Below are positions 9,434 through 20,143 of a stretch of DNA of 64,000 bases, in pieces (the stretch's first letter is position 1; each line of letters begins with the position of its first letter). The notes beneath the pieces were generated by a model. It was given only the letters and a program-made list of their open reading frames with translations. It was not told the origin of the DNA and did no database searches. The translations under genes were made by a program, and so were the position numbers. The stretch is taken from contig CM066301.1 of the NCBI GenBank assembly GCA_033807695.1, positions 310,001 to 374,000 of the forward strand. Reading direction: 5' to 3'. The stretch comes from Daedaleopsis sinensis (taxonomy: Eukaryota > Basidiomycota > Agaricomycetes > Polyporales > Polyporaceae).

Positions 9434-11560
9434 ATGACATCCTGGGCCAACCTCTCGCTCTTCGTCGCCCTCGCGACCGCGCTGTCTATGCCCCCGGCGG
9501 TAGAAGGCTACCGCCATTCTCCGTCTGGCGCTATCCCGGCAAAAACGCGCCACCTAGGGCGCGCCACTCCTAACGCGAACAAGTCCGTCATCGTCGAGAT
9601 GTTCGCGTGGAACTGGGACAGCGTCGCGGCGGAGTGCACGAGCTTCCTCGGACCGGCGGGGTACGGGTACGTGCAAGGTATGTTCACGAGTTGCACGCGA
9701 TGCTTGCGTGATACGTGCGCTGATGAATTTGCGTGCCCGCGTGCGTCGATAAGTGAACCCGCCGCAAGAGAGTATCTCTGGGGACCAGTGGTGGACCGAC
9801 TACCAGGCGGTATCGTACCAGCTCACGTCCAAGCACGGCAACCGCGACCAGTTCGCGAACATGGTCCGCACTTGCCAGGCAGCAGGTGTCGGCGTTATTG
9901 TCGGTGCGTACTACTCAGTGACAGCAACTAGTGTGCTCGCTGCCGCACGGACATGCTAACACTCGGATTGTGACACGACAGACACGATTTGGAACCACAT
10001 GACCGGTCTCAACTCGGGACAAGGCTCGGCGGGCTCGTCGTTCTCGCACTACAACTACCCTGGGATCTACCAGGACGGAGACTTTCATTCGTGCCGCCAC
10101 GGGATCAACAACTGGAACAGCGCGTACGAGATCCAGAATTGCGAGCTCTCTGGCCTTGCTGAGTACGCCTTCACTTCACGCCCATAGTCCAAGATCAATA
10201 TTTTCGGATTGCTGACTAACTCGTATCTCTTGTCTGTGGTGCAGCCTCGCGACGGAGAACGATAATGTCCGGAGCCGGCTCGCGGCCTATGGCAACGACC
10301 TGCTCAGCTTTGGTGTCGACGGTCTTCGACTTGACGCCGCAAAGCGTGAGCTGCTTCTACTTTATGCGCCACTACTCTGTAGACTGACTGGTTGGTGGCA
10401 CTAGACATGCCGGTGGCGGACATTTCCAACATTCTCTCTCGTTTGAACACGAACGGGAAGAAGTTGTACATCACCCAAGAAGTCGTATTTGGAGGTGGCC
10501 AGCCTGTGACTCCAAACGAATACGCCAAGCTCGGTACGTAAACTGTACAAATATCTTTCACTGCGATTCTGACTGCTGTCATCGTAATAGGTGATGTGCA
10601 GGAGTAAGTTGCGGCGGAGTCGATACGCGTCGCCTAATCCTGAAGATAATTTCATTACACAGATTCCGGTTCATGGACGCTCTGCGAGACGTGTTCCTCA
10701 AAGGTGCAAAGCTCTCAGACCTGAAGGACCTGGATAACAGAGGTGCAATAATTCAGTAGAGATGCACTATTAAAAGCTCATCAGACCAATCCAGGATGGG
10801 TATCCGGGTCGCAATCTAACGTCTTCGTAGCCAACCACGACTCCGAAAGAGTCAGCATACTTGCGCGCTCTTCCGCATCTCGACACTGACCATAACCATT
10901 ATTCGCAGAACTCAGGCAACCTCAACGTGAACTCGCCATCCAACGCATACGTCCTCGCCTCCATCTTCTCCCTCGCGCACCCATACGGAACCCCCACCGT
11001 TCTTTCCAGTTACAGCTTCTCCAACACTGACGCCGGTCCCCCGAACGGCGGACACGGATCCTGCACGCAGAACGGCGGCGCGAACGGCTGGACGTGCCAG
11101 CACCGCTGGCAACAGATCTCCGGCATGGTGGGCTTCCGGAACGCCGTCGGAGGGGCGTCTATGACCAACTGGGTTGCTCCCTCGGCGCAGAGGATTGCTT
11201 TCGGGCGTGGTACGTGCTCTCGCTAGGCGGTGCTACTCTTGATGCATGATGACTGGGAGAGGGCTGACCGTCGCAACCGCTCAGGATCCGCCGGGTTTGT
11301 CGCGATCAACAACCAGGATTCGACGTGGTCGACTACATTCAAGACGTCCCTTCCGGATGGGACGTACTGCAACGTGATAGATGGAGGTCTGTCGAATGGA
11401 CAGTGTACCGGCTCTTCGTCAGTACTTTCACTTGTGTTGCGGGGAAGAAGAGACTCATTCTTCCTATCGTTGCAGGTTCAAGGTCTCTGGTGGGTCATTC
11501 ACTGCTACGGTCCCCCAGCGCGGGGCTATTGCTATTCATGTTGGGTCCAAACGCGCATGA
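9434..11560 (+). CDS. Secreted alpha-amylase, GH13
   Basis: Eleven exons (9434-9677, 9754-9903, 9982-10162, 10245-10345, 10405-10533, 10591-10603, 10663-10742, 10795-10850, 10909-11209, 11285-11417, 11476-11560) give 490 residues. A hydrophobic signal peptide ([10 protein letters not shown]) starts the protein. GH13 conserved regions appear across the joined exons: region I VIVDTIWNH, region [13 protein letters not shown] with the nucleophile Asp, region III ITQEVVF with the acid/base Glu, and region [11 protein letters not shown]. The catalytic core is followed by a C-terminal beta domain; I see no starch-binding module. It would cut alpha-1,4 bonds in starch outside the cell. The overall look ([12 protein letters not shown] at the start) resembles the bacterial-type GH13 enzymes of basidiomycetes. 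Exon 6 has only 13 nt. The alpha-glucosidase at 36.3-39.8 kb could act on its products. Confidence 0.93.
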
Positions 11561-11968
11561 GCGTGCTACTTTCATTGCTGTCGGATATATTTTTTTGGAC
11601 TTGGCTAGCTTTGCGGACTTTGCTTTCTTCATGCTTTCCATAGGATACATCATCGGAGTAATAACTTGAAGCAGACATGAGTACCTCCATACTACTCACG
11701 GATTTCTACGAGATTTAAAGTCTCCTAGCTTTGCAGTAGCAATGAGGGTTGGGCTTGTAACCGCAGTAGCATGAATATAGCTGATGGGTAACCGGTAACC
11801 AGTCGTACTGCTAATGTAACATTGAGGGACTTCAATCTCAGCTTGGTCGCCGACCAAATACACGTGATCGCGCCCGAAGGTACGCGTCGTGCGTGGCGCG
11901 CGCCCGACAACGTTGTCCTCAACGTCGTCGGCAACGTCGAGCACGTCTCCGAGGCGACTTCTCTCGAC
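11561..11968. other. Intergenic region
   Basis: This 408-bp gap separates two genes on the same strand. No coding signal or RNA gene is seen; it must hold the amylase 3' end and the promoter of the TMEM19-like gene. Confidence 0.6.
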
Positions 11969-13090
11969 ATGCAAATCTCACTCAACTCTACCATCCCGGC
12001 TATACTCGCGTCTGCTCTCGCCCTTCATGGTCTGCGCAAACGCTCTCTGTCGCCGTCTGGCGCAGCCGCCGCATTCGCCGTCGGGTACACGATGATGGCA
12101 GTCCCGCTGGTCACTTTCGGAGTCTCGCTCATCGTCTTCTACCTAACTGGGTCCCGGGCCACGAAAGTAGGCAAGGCGCTGAAGCACAAGCTCGAGGAGG
12201 GCCATCAGGACGCGGGGTACAGGAACGCTGCGCAAGTCCTGTGCAACTCGCTCTCGGCCGCCCTCGCTGCGCTGTTATGGAGCTCGTTGTATGCGAGGGA
12301 CTCGTGGGCCGCGACGCTGCTCGGCGCTGCAGGCGCGCGGGTGGGCGCGAAGGTGCCGTACGACCTGCAGCGGTGGTGTCCGCTCACGCCGCCGCCCGCG
12401 GCTGCGTTGAGTCGGACGTTGATATTCATTACTCTCGGGTGAGTCTTTTGCGTCGCGCTGGTATATCCACGAGAAAGTAAGTAAACTACCGCAGGCACTT
12501 CGCTTGCTGCTTGGGGGACACGCTCGCCTCGGAGCTCGGCATCCTCTCGCGTTCTCCCCCTATCCTCATCACGACTCTAAGACCTGTTCCCCCGGGGACA
12601 AACGGCGGGCTATCTACGATAGGAACGCTGGCATCCCTCGGAGGAGGAACGCTCATGGGCGTAACTGTCGCCCTCACGCTGGTATGGCAGAGTCCTGCGT
12701 GTCGTTCGCAGTGGACGGACGTTGTCGTGCCGCTCGTCCTCTGGGGCACTTTTGCTGGTGGCCTCGGGTCTCTGGTACGCCAACTCCTCTCATGCTACAC
12801 GTCCCGTCAATGACGCTCGTTTCTGACTGCCAGCTCGACTCGCTTCTCGGCGCAACGCTTCAATGCACGCGCTACCTCAACACGACAAAACGTATCGTCA
12901 CAGATGAGGGCGGCGCTCCCGCCCCCGGTGCTGATGTCAAAGTCATCAGCGGACTGGATCTCTTGACCAACAACCAGGTTAGTCGGTGCTTTCGCAGTCG
13001 TGATAATCCGGCGGTGAATAACCACGGTACTCGCAGGTCAACCTCGTATCATCTATAGTCACTGCTATGCTCCTAGGGGCCGTTGCTTAA
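11969..13090 (+). CDS. TMEM19/DUF92 family integral membrane protein
   Basis: Four exons (11969-12438, 12495-12774, 12834-12977, 13037-13090) give 315 residues. The N-terminus has the small-residue pattern LSPSGAAAAFAVGY of this family, followed by several hydrophobic spans (VTFGVSLIVFYLTG, LSAALAALLWSSL, LGGGTLMGVTVALTL, VPLVLWGTFAGGLGSL). The conserved block GDTLASELGILS and the segment STIGTLASLGGG are typical. The plant member VTE6 is a phytyl-phosphate kinase; the fungal role is unknown, so a lipid- or isoprenoid-phosphate activity is only a possibility. ATG 11969 is the first in-frame ATG before the first membrane segment. Introns are 56-59 nt. Confidence 0.9.
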
Positions 13091-14646
13091 GCCCATTCCA
13101 TGTGAGTTGCTCATGATTCATGTCTCCGTGCGTATAGTCGACCTTGAGTGCTGTAACTTGTAAGAAACACTAGTTGTACTGTTGATTAAGGTAGGTATCG
13201 CACGTATCAGGCTTGTCGTACCAGTGCTCAGCCGCCTTCACTTTCAGAACTAGACATGTCAACGTTTCATTCACAACCACTTGCCGATGCATGCAACAAC
13301 TCATCATGCAGATGCATGGAGCTGTCTGGTTGCCCATCATCATACGAGAAGTGAGGGTGAGATGGTAATCTTGGGTGAGTAAGGGGAGGATCGAACCATC
13401 GTAGAGGTCTGTCACAGCCTCCCATAGTCCATACTTACGGTCTTGCTTTGAGACTAAGTAACCCCATCGACCCATAACATAGGGTATCTTCGGACGTTGT
13501 TCGCTTCGCGAGGATGTTGCAAGCTGCAACGCTTGGAATAGTTCTGAATCACTTCAGTGAGTCTCTGCCTGTCGCCGCCGTTGTCATATCATCTTCTGAC
13601 ACACGACGAAGGCTTAGGATGTTCTCCATAGATAATGATGTCACCGGACGTCGGCGACGGTTAGCGAGACCATACAATAGCGTTGATATAACCCTAGTAA
13701 GTGTGCTCCTTGCGGCTGTGGAGCTTGCGGGCTTGTGAACGCATTGATACTTGTTGATACCATGCATCTATCTGGATTACATTTAACATGCAGCATGGTC
13801 GTCGACATCTGAAACACGATCGTCCAAACCTGTGCGCTTAAAATCAAGTTCTCCTCCACCCGTGCGTCTACTTTCATCCGTTACACGTGGTGTCCTGATC
13901 CGCCTCTCGACATTCACACTTGAGCTTTAGACTATAACGGCCTCCTAATGCCTTGTCCACCGATGCTCTCAAGTTACTGAGCGTCGTATGAGCGCTCCAC
14001 AAAATAGGTTGAGGTGAGTTCTAGCGGCATCCGAAGCACGCATATGTTCTCCGGCGATCCGCTCAGACGCGTACGACATGCGCAATACGGGATGGCACGC
14101 CACTTTGCTTTCCGTGGCCGGCGTGCGCCCGAGGTTGCTTCCATATGGTTCAACCGACATTTGCTTTGCGATCATGGTGTCATTCGGCGTCGGTGATCAC
14201 ACTCACTACAGCTATCAACGTAGAGGTTCGGGGTCTCACTTCCGCGCGCGCATCACCGACTCACATCCCGCTTCCCACATGTGGTCACCGATCACCACCC
14301 AACCTCCGGCAACATGGCTGCGCAAAAGAAGCTCATTTTCATAGTGTGGCCTGGTGTGGCCCGTACACCGCACAAAGTCGGTTCATCGTCGGTCCGTCGG
14401 GTAGGATCGCGACACACGACTTCCAGTCGTGCTGTCACCCCACTTCCATATGATCTCCGCGGGTTCTTAGTGCTGGCACCGGTCGTATCTACCCCGTCGC
14501 GATAGACACCGCGTCCATCGTCATGATGCACGGCGCAGGCAATGACTCTGCACGACCATCTATAAAGACAGTGCACTGACGACGGCAACCACTCATCCCA
14601 CCCTCCTCCCTCCTCCGCCCACCCCGTTCGTTCGACTTCGGCCACC
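13091..14646. other. 1.55-kb intergenic region
   Basis: No gene supported. A 119-residue antisense frame (13170-13529) resembles no family I know. The final 100 bp hold the sedolisin promoter, including TATAAA at 14561. Confidence 0.55.
14561..14566 (+). promoter_or_regulatory. TATA box of the sedolisin gene
   Basis: A perfect TATAAA lies 81 bp before the ATG at 14647; the start codon itself sits in a strong context (GCCACCATG). Confidence 0.65.
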
Positions 14647-16705
14647 ATGTTCGCTCGCGGCCTGCTCCTCGTCTCGCTCATCACCATTGCCCTGAGCAAG
14701 CCCATGGCGCGCAACATGAAGCTTCACGAGGACCGCAAAGCCGCGCCCGAGGGCTTCACGCTCCGCGCGGCCGCCCAGCCTGAGGCGACGCTCAAGCTCC
14801 GTCTCGCTCTCGTGCAGAGCAACGTCGCCGAGCTGCAGAGCCGGCTCATCGACGTCAGCACGCCGTCCAGCTCGAACTATGGTCAGCACCTGTCGAAGGA
14901 CGAGGTACGAGCGCGTGCCCATATGTCGGCTGCCGATGCTGATGAAGGCCCCACAGGTCGAGGAGCTCGTTGCTCCTAGCAAGGACAGCGTTGACGCGGT
15001 CAATGCTTGGCTTGCGGAGAACGGCATCACCGCGAAGACGATCTCGCCCGCTGGGGATTGGCTCGGGTTCGAGGTCCCGGTTAGCAAGGCGAACGAGCTC
15101 TTCGACGCGGACTTCTCCGTGTTCAAGCACGAGGACACGGGGGTAGAGGCGATCCGCACGCTCTCCTACTCGATCCCAGCTGAACTTCAGGGTCACCTTG
15201 ACCTCGTCCACCCTACTGTCTCGTGAGTGAACTTCCTTTCGCTATCATGTTGCGGCGCTAACCCTCTACTCTGTGCAGCTTCCCGAGCCCGAGGCGTCAG
15301 CTTCCCGTCGTTTCTACTCCCCTCAAGGCGCAGGCAGCAGGATCTCAGAAGTCCACCGCTGATGGAGTGCCCGAGGAGTGCGCGACTACTATCACCCCCG
15401 CATGTCTGCAGGCATTGTACAACATCCCGACGACGGCGGCGACCCAGTCATCCAACAAGCTCGGGGTCACTGGCTTCATCGAGCAGTTCGCGAACGAGGC
15501 TGACCTTAAGGTGAGCTATGACCTCTCGGAGATCTATAAAATGCGCTACCCTTCTGCACGTTTAGTCGTTCTTGGGCGACTACCGTAAGGATATCGATTC
15601 TTCGACGACATTCACCCTGAAGACCCTGGACGGCGGCAAGAACTCCCAGAACGCCAGCCAAGCTGGCGTCGAAGCTGTACGTGACGCTCTGCGACGAGAT
15701 GGCCGTTACATGACTTACACCGCGCATCGTTTTCCGCAGAACCTGGACATTCAATACACTATTGGCATTGCCACCGGCGTCCCCACGATCTTCTATTCGG
15801 TCGGAGAGGACTTCCAAGACGGCGACCTCGAGGGCTTCTTGGACATTATAAACACTCTTCTCTCCGAAACTGCACCCCCGAGCGTTGTGACCACCAGTTA
15901 CGGGTCCGACGAAAAGACGATCTCCCGCAGCCTCGCTGTGTACGTCCTTCGTGGTGATTAGACGCCGTGCTACAGGGTACTAATATTGCACCTTCTTGTC
16001 TAGGAACCTCTGCAATGCCTATGCTCAACTCGGAGCGCGTGGCGTGTCGATCATCTTCGCGTCTGGTGACGGTGGAGTCGCCGGCTCTCGCAGTAGCTCT
16101 TGCACCAACTTCGTTCCGACGTTCCCCTCCGGCTGCCCCTTGTACGTGACCGCCCGTACCCCTAACGCCTCGCAGTCAGTAGCTCACTACCATACCCCAT
16201 CAGCATGACCTCCGTCGGCGCGACGCAGGGCATCAACCCCGAGAAGGCAGTCGACTTCTCCTCCGGCGGTTTCTCCAACTACTTCGACATCCCCGACTAC
16301 CAGACCAAGGCCGTCAAGGGCTACCTCTCTGCGCTCGGCTCGGAAAACTCGGGCAAGTTCAACGCGACCGGCCGCGGCTTCCCAGACGTCGCCGCGCAGG
16401 GCGTCAAGTACGAGGTCTACGTCGGGGGCAAGGTCGGCGCTGTCTCCGGCACGAGCGCGTCGAGCCCGCTCTTCGCGTCCGTCATCTCCCTCGTGAACGA
16501 CCGCCTCGTTGCGGCGGGGAAGAGCCCGCTCGGGTTCCTCAACCCCTTCCTGTACTCGACCGGCGCGAGCGCGCTCAACGACATCACGAGCGGCTCGAAT
16601 CCTGGCTGCGACACCGACGGCTTCCCTGCGAAGGCTGGGTGGGACCCCGTCACTGGACTCGGGACTCCCGATTTCGACAAGCTCCTCAAGGCGGCTGGCC
16701 TGTAA
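14647..16705 (+). CDS. Secreted sedolisin / tripeptidyl-peptidase (peptidase S53)
   Basis: Seven exons (14647-14904, 14957-15222, 15279-15510, 15566-15676, 15740-15939, 16004-16141, 16204-16705) give 568 residues, the usual length for a fungal pro-sedolisin. A signal peptide (GLLLVSLITIALS) precedes the pro-domain (about 30-190), which contains SSNYGQHLSKDEVEEL. In the catalytic domain, EANLD supplies the Glu/Asp pair (the Glu and Asp flank the exon 4-5 junction), ASGDGG the oxyanion Asp, and SGTSASSP the nucleophile Ser. WDPVTGLGTPDF at the end fits the calcium site. It would release tripeptides or cut proteins at acid pH outside the cell. All introns are 52-64 nt. A TATA box lies 81 bp upstream. 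Confidence 0.95.
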
Positions 16706-17355
16706 CTTATCCCTTTCGCGTTCGTAGTTCGAAGAGTTCGAATGATACCCCCAAAATGTAACCTGTAGTATATGAATGGAGTTCCGCGCTAAATCCTTTC
16801 GCACAAGCTGTCAATTCAACTACCCGTGGGTCACCGGGAGTCACATATCGACAACGCGCGCGCGTATTGTTTTTGTTGCTGAGGAGCTGGATCTTTGTCG
16901 ATGAGTACCTCCGCGTACGGCGGGATTTTAAGTTGGGTGAGTGTACCAAGTCCGACGGTAGACTACTCTCAACCTATGTTTTTCGCCATCCCTCGTCGGA
17001 CGGATCGAACATCAGCATCGTTAGAATATGTTCAGTATTACCGCCTTGGCGACACAACACAACAGATGCAGGGTACTTACATCTTCAAGTTTGATGAAAT
17101 GTACCATAGCCGCCGGCGATAATGATTGTAATGGCGCGAGGCTGTGCAGCATGCCCGAGTCGAAAAGTCGCCGCTCCGCCACTATCGCGAACCTTGCCCA
17201 GCCCCACGGTGGCAGTACTACATTATTGCTTCTGCATAAAGCACATCGCACGAACACCGCGCCGTAAACCGTGAGTTGTCCTCTTCCATTGCCCGGTCAC
17301 CTCCTCGAATTCCAACAAACACAACCTTCGCCGCAATCGCCACCGCGGACCCCTC
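16706..17355. other. Intergenic region
   Basis: This 650-bp stretch has only short unsupported frames. It separates the sedolisin stop from the C2 protein start on the same strand. Confidence 0.6.
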
Positions 17356-19002
17356 ATGCCTGGCGGGCGCAAAAATCCCATACAGATGTCGCAAATTATC
17401 GGCACGCTCCACAACGCCGTGTCCCGCGCTAAAGTCGAGGCCAAGGACGCAGCGGCTGCGCTCACGGAAGACTGGCACGGTGTAGAAGGCCATTTTGTGG
17501 ACCTCACGATCAAGTTCATCGGCGCCTCGGGCCTCCCGAAGATGGACGTCGTTGGGTCCGCAGACCCGTATTTCGTCGCAAAGCTCGACGACAAGCTCTC
17601 GTTTGTGTGAGTGTGTGCTTAGATCTTGTTGGGCTGCCACGCGCACATACTCGTGCTATTGCCAAGCCCGACTCGCCTTCACTTGATCTAATCTCCTTAT
17701 TCTCGTGATCGGCTCCAGATCTACCGTCAAGCCCGATACACTCTCGCCAGTGTGGAACGAGTTGTGGAAAATTAGGAACGTCCCGACCTCCACCACGCTC
17801 GCCGTGGAGGTTCTCGACAAGGACGTGGGCAACATCACCGATGACCACATTGGCAAATTCTCAGTCACCGTGGCTGCTGGTGCGAAGGAATGCATCATCG
17901 AGAGCATAGGCTCATTACGGAAGAACCGGGGCACATTCTGGTTAAACGTGAGCTTCATTCTCTCGTCGCTGCTCCGACAATAACAAACCTCCGACCCTCG
18001 CGCGGGCCCCAGATCGAATCCACCCCTTCCACAGACCACAAGGCCGAGCGCAGACAATACATCTTCGACGGCCCCATCCGCTTCTCCCGCCACTTCTCCC
18101 CGACCATCGGCCGTCTCACGAACCTCAATGACACTCGTCTGTACTCCACATGGAAGATTTACATCAAGGGTGTGCGCATGTTTTTCGGGGACACGGTCCA
18201 GCATTGGAATCGCTCCTACAAGGCCGCACAGGCGATTTTCCAGGGCCCCGCCTCGATCGCCGTCCGCTCGTCTATTCAGGCAGGCCACCGCATGCTCTAC
18301 GCACGCTCGACTACGAACGCGTTTGGAGTTATCAACGGCGCACAGGACGTCTTCCGCCTCCTGCTGCATGGCAATATCGGGCGACCCGAAGGCACCAGGA
18401 GTTCAGGGATCGTCTCCGCCGCGCCTCCGACGCCCTCTCCGTTCGCGCACCGCGTCAAGCCCGCGGTGTACACGTACATCATCGCGGTCGAGGACGACTC
18501 GTTCCGGTTCTCCGAGACGGGCGCGGCGTTCTTCGTCGACTTCGCGTCCAAGCACGCGCTGCACGCGAACTGCGCGCAGGCCGTGCGCTACTCGGGCGAG
18601 TTCCACCCGCGCCCCGCGGGCGGCTGGGAGCTCTTCTCGGACGAGACCGCAGACGACGCCGTCCGATGGGAGCTCGTGATCGACAACAACTCGGGCACGT
18701 ACAGCCCGGACCCGCTCATGCTCGCGGACCTCAAGGAGCTGCTCGAATACAACTTCCCCGGGTTCACGATCCATGCTTGGGACCGTAACGACCCGCGCCT
18801 CGCCAGCAGCCGCGAGGCGTGCCGCGCGTATGCGCTGGAGAAGCGGGGCGTCGGCCAGGATGAGCTACAGCCCCACGCCGCGCCTGGGCAGGAGACGCTC
18901 TCGCAGTCCGCGCGGTCGAGCGGTCAACTGCTGCAGCCCAACGAGTATGGGGCACAGGTAGCGGAGGGGACGACCGTTGGGGAGTCCGTCACTCAGTCGT
19001 AG
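17356..19002 (+). CDS. C2-domain protein with conserved uncharacterised C-terminal region
   Basis: Three exons (17356-17606, 17719-17947, 18013-19002) give 489 residues. Residues about 30-160 form a C2 domain: VDLTIKFIGASGLPKMDVVGSADPY, then TLSPVWNE and EVLDKDVGNITDDHIG, so the acidic residues of the calcium-binding loops are present. The remainder (about 170-440) includes FGDTVQHWNRSY and a later region with DNNSGTYSPD and YNFPGFTIHAWDRNDPRL that I know only as a conserved basidiomycete segment without assigned function. A polar tail closes the protein. It probably binds membranes in a calcium-dependent way. Intron 1 is 112 nt, the second 65 nt. A start at the in-frame ATG 17386 is an alternative. 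Confidence 0.85.
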
Positions 19003-20143
19003 TGTTGTGGTCTTTATAAGCTATCGTATCTAACTTGTACTGATATGACCCATCTACTGTATCTGGCTACATGTATATTTGCCGCATGTACCTAAGTCTT
19101 GCGCATCTCTTGATTTTGTCTTGCCTTCACGCAATATACCTCAGGCCTTCCTTTAGCGAAAGTATGTACTGCTTATCATAACTTGCATGGCGTTGGGCCG
19201 TTGCCGTGGTCCTGCTTGACATTGATAAACACGGCATTGCGAGAGAATGGCTGCTCAAGGAACTAGCCTGTGTAGCAGAGCTCCAAGAAGGGTTCAACGT
19301 CACCGGTTGGTGGTAACAATGGCCTGCATGAAGTATGACCGCGACAGAGGCTGTGACAGCGTGATCGAAATGGAATAGTTACTCTTACCTGCAGCCTGTA
19401 CGTATACTTAGAGTACTTAGTAGCAACGCATCGGACTTGTACCGGATGACGTCACCGCGAATCTTCGACACCGTCGCAACTATCGCCGAAGGGCTCAGTT
19501 GTTTGTGTACGACGGTCCATGTCAACGATGTTGATGCAAGTTGTCAAAGGCTGGACAGGGTTCGACGACGGAGGGTGCACTTAACCTCAGACCGCACGCC
19601 CGATGAAGTAATAACACTGCGACCTGGATGATCATTCTGACAACGGTGGTGATGCGATAACATGGGGGTGGGAATGACAGCAAGATATATACAGAACTCA
19701 CCTCGGGCACGACGCGATGCGTGTGGAGCACGACATTCAGGCATGTATAACGACGAAACGGACGCCACGGGCGTGCGGTAGGGAACTAGTCCACTGTGCA
19801 TTTACAGCATGGCGACATACGGATGAATGAGTAGCTGGACTAAGCAAACGGACGCACGTACGTATCAATCAATATGAATTGAAGCTTAGAAGGGTGATCG
19901 TGAAAGGGGGGATAGATGGGAGCAGGGTATGCCGGTTATAAGACTATGACAACAAATGTAATGGATACAGATGATTGCATGAAGGATGACGTTGATATAG
20001 TACAAAATTGCCTTCCAGCCTGCGCGCGCCGGACGATTAGCAGGAGACACGTAGGATGATATCAGCAGGTCGTAGATAGCTATAAGTTAGCACGCGACGC
20101 ACCATTTTGCGGGTCACAAAACTAGGAAGAAAGGGTTGTCACA
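19003..20143. other. Intergenic region between convergent genes
   Basis: No gene is seen in 1.1 kb. The flanking genes converge here, so it holds both 3' ends. Confidence 0.6.

Noticed and set aside
13380..13400. Possible tRNA B box on the minus strand (GGTTCGATCC)
   Set aside because: The flanking bases do not form a T-arm stem and no A box lies at the right distance.
13170..13529. 119-residue minus-strand frame
   Set aside because: No recognisable domain, no supporting splice structure; likely chance.
17656..18788. Long frames on both strands overlapping the C2-protein exons
   Set aside because: They are shadows in GC-rich coding DNA with Arg/Ala/Ser-heavy translations and no motifs.
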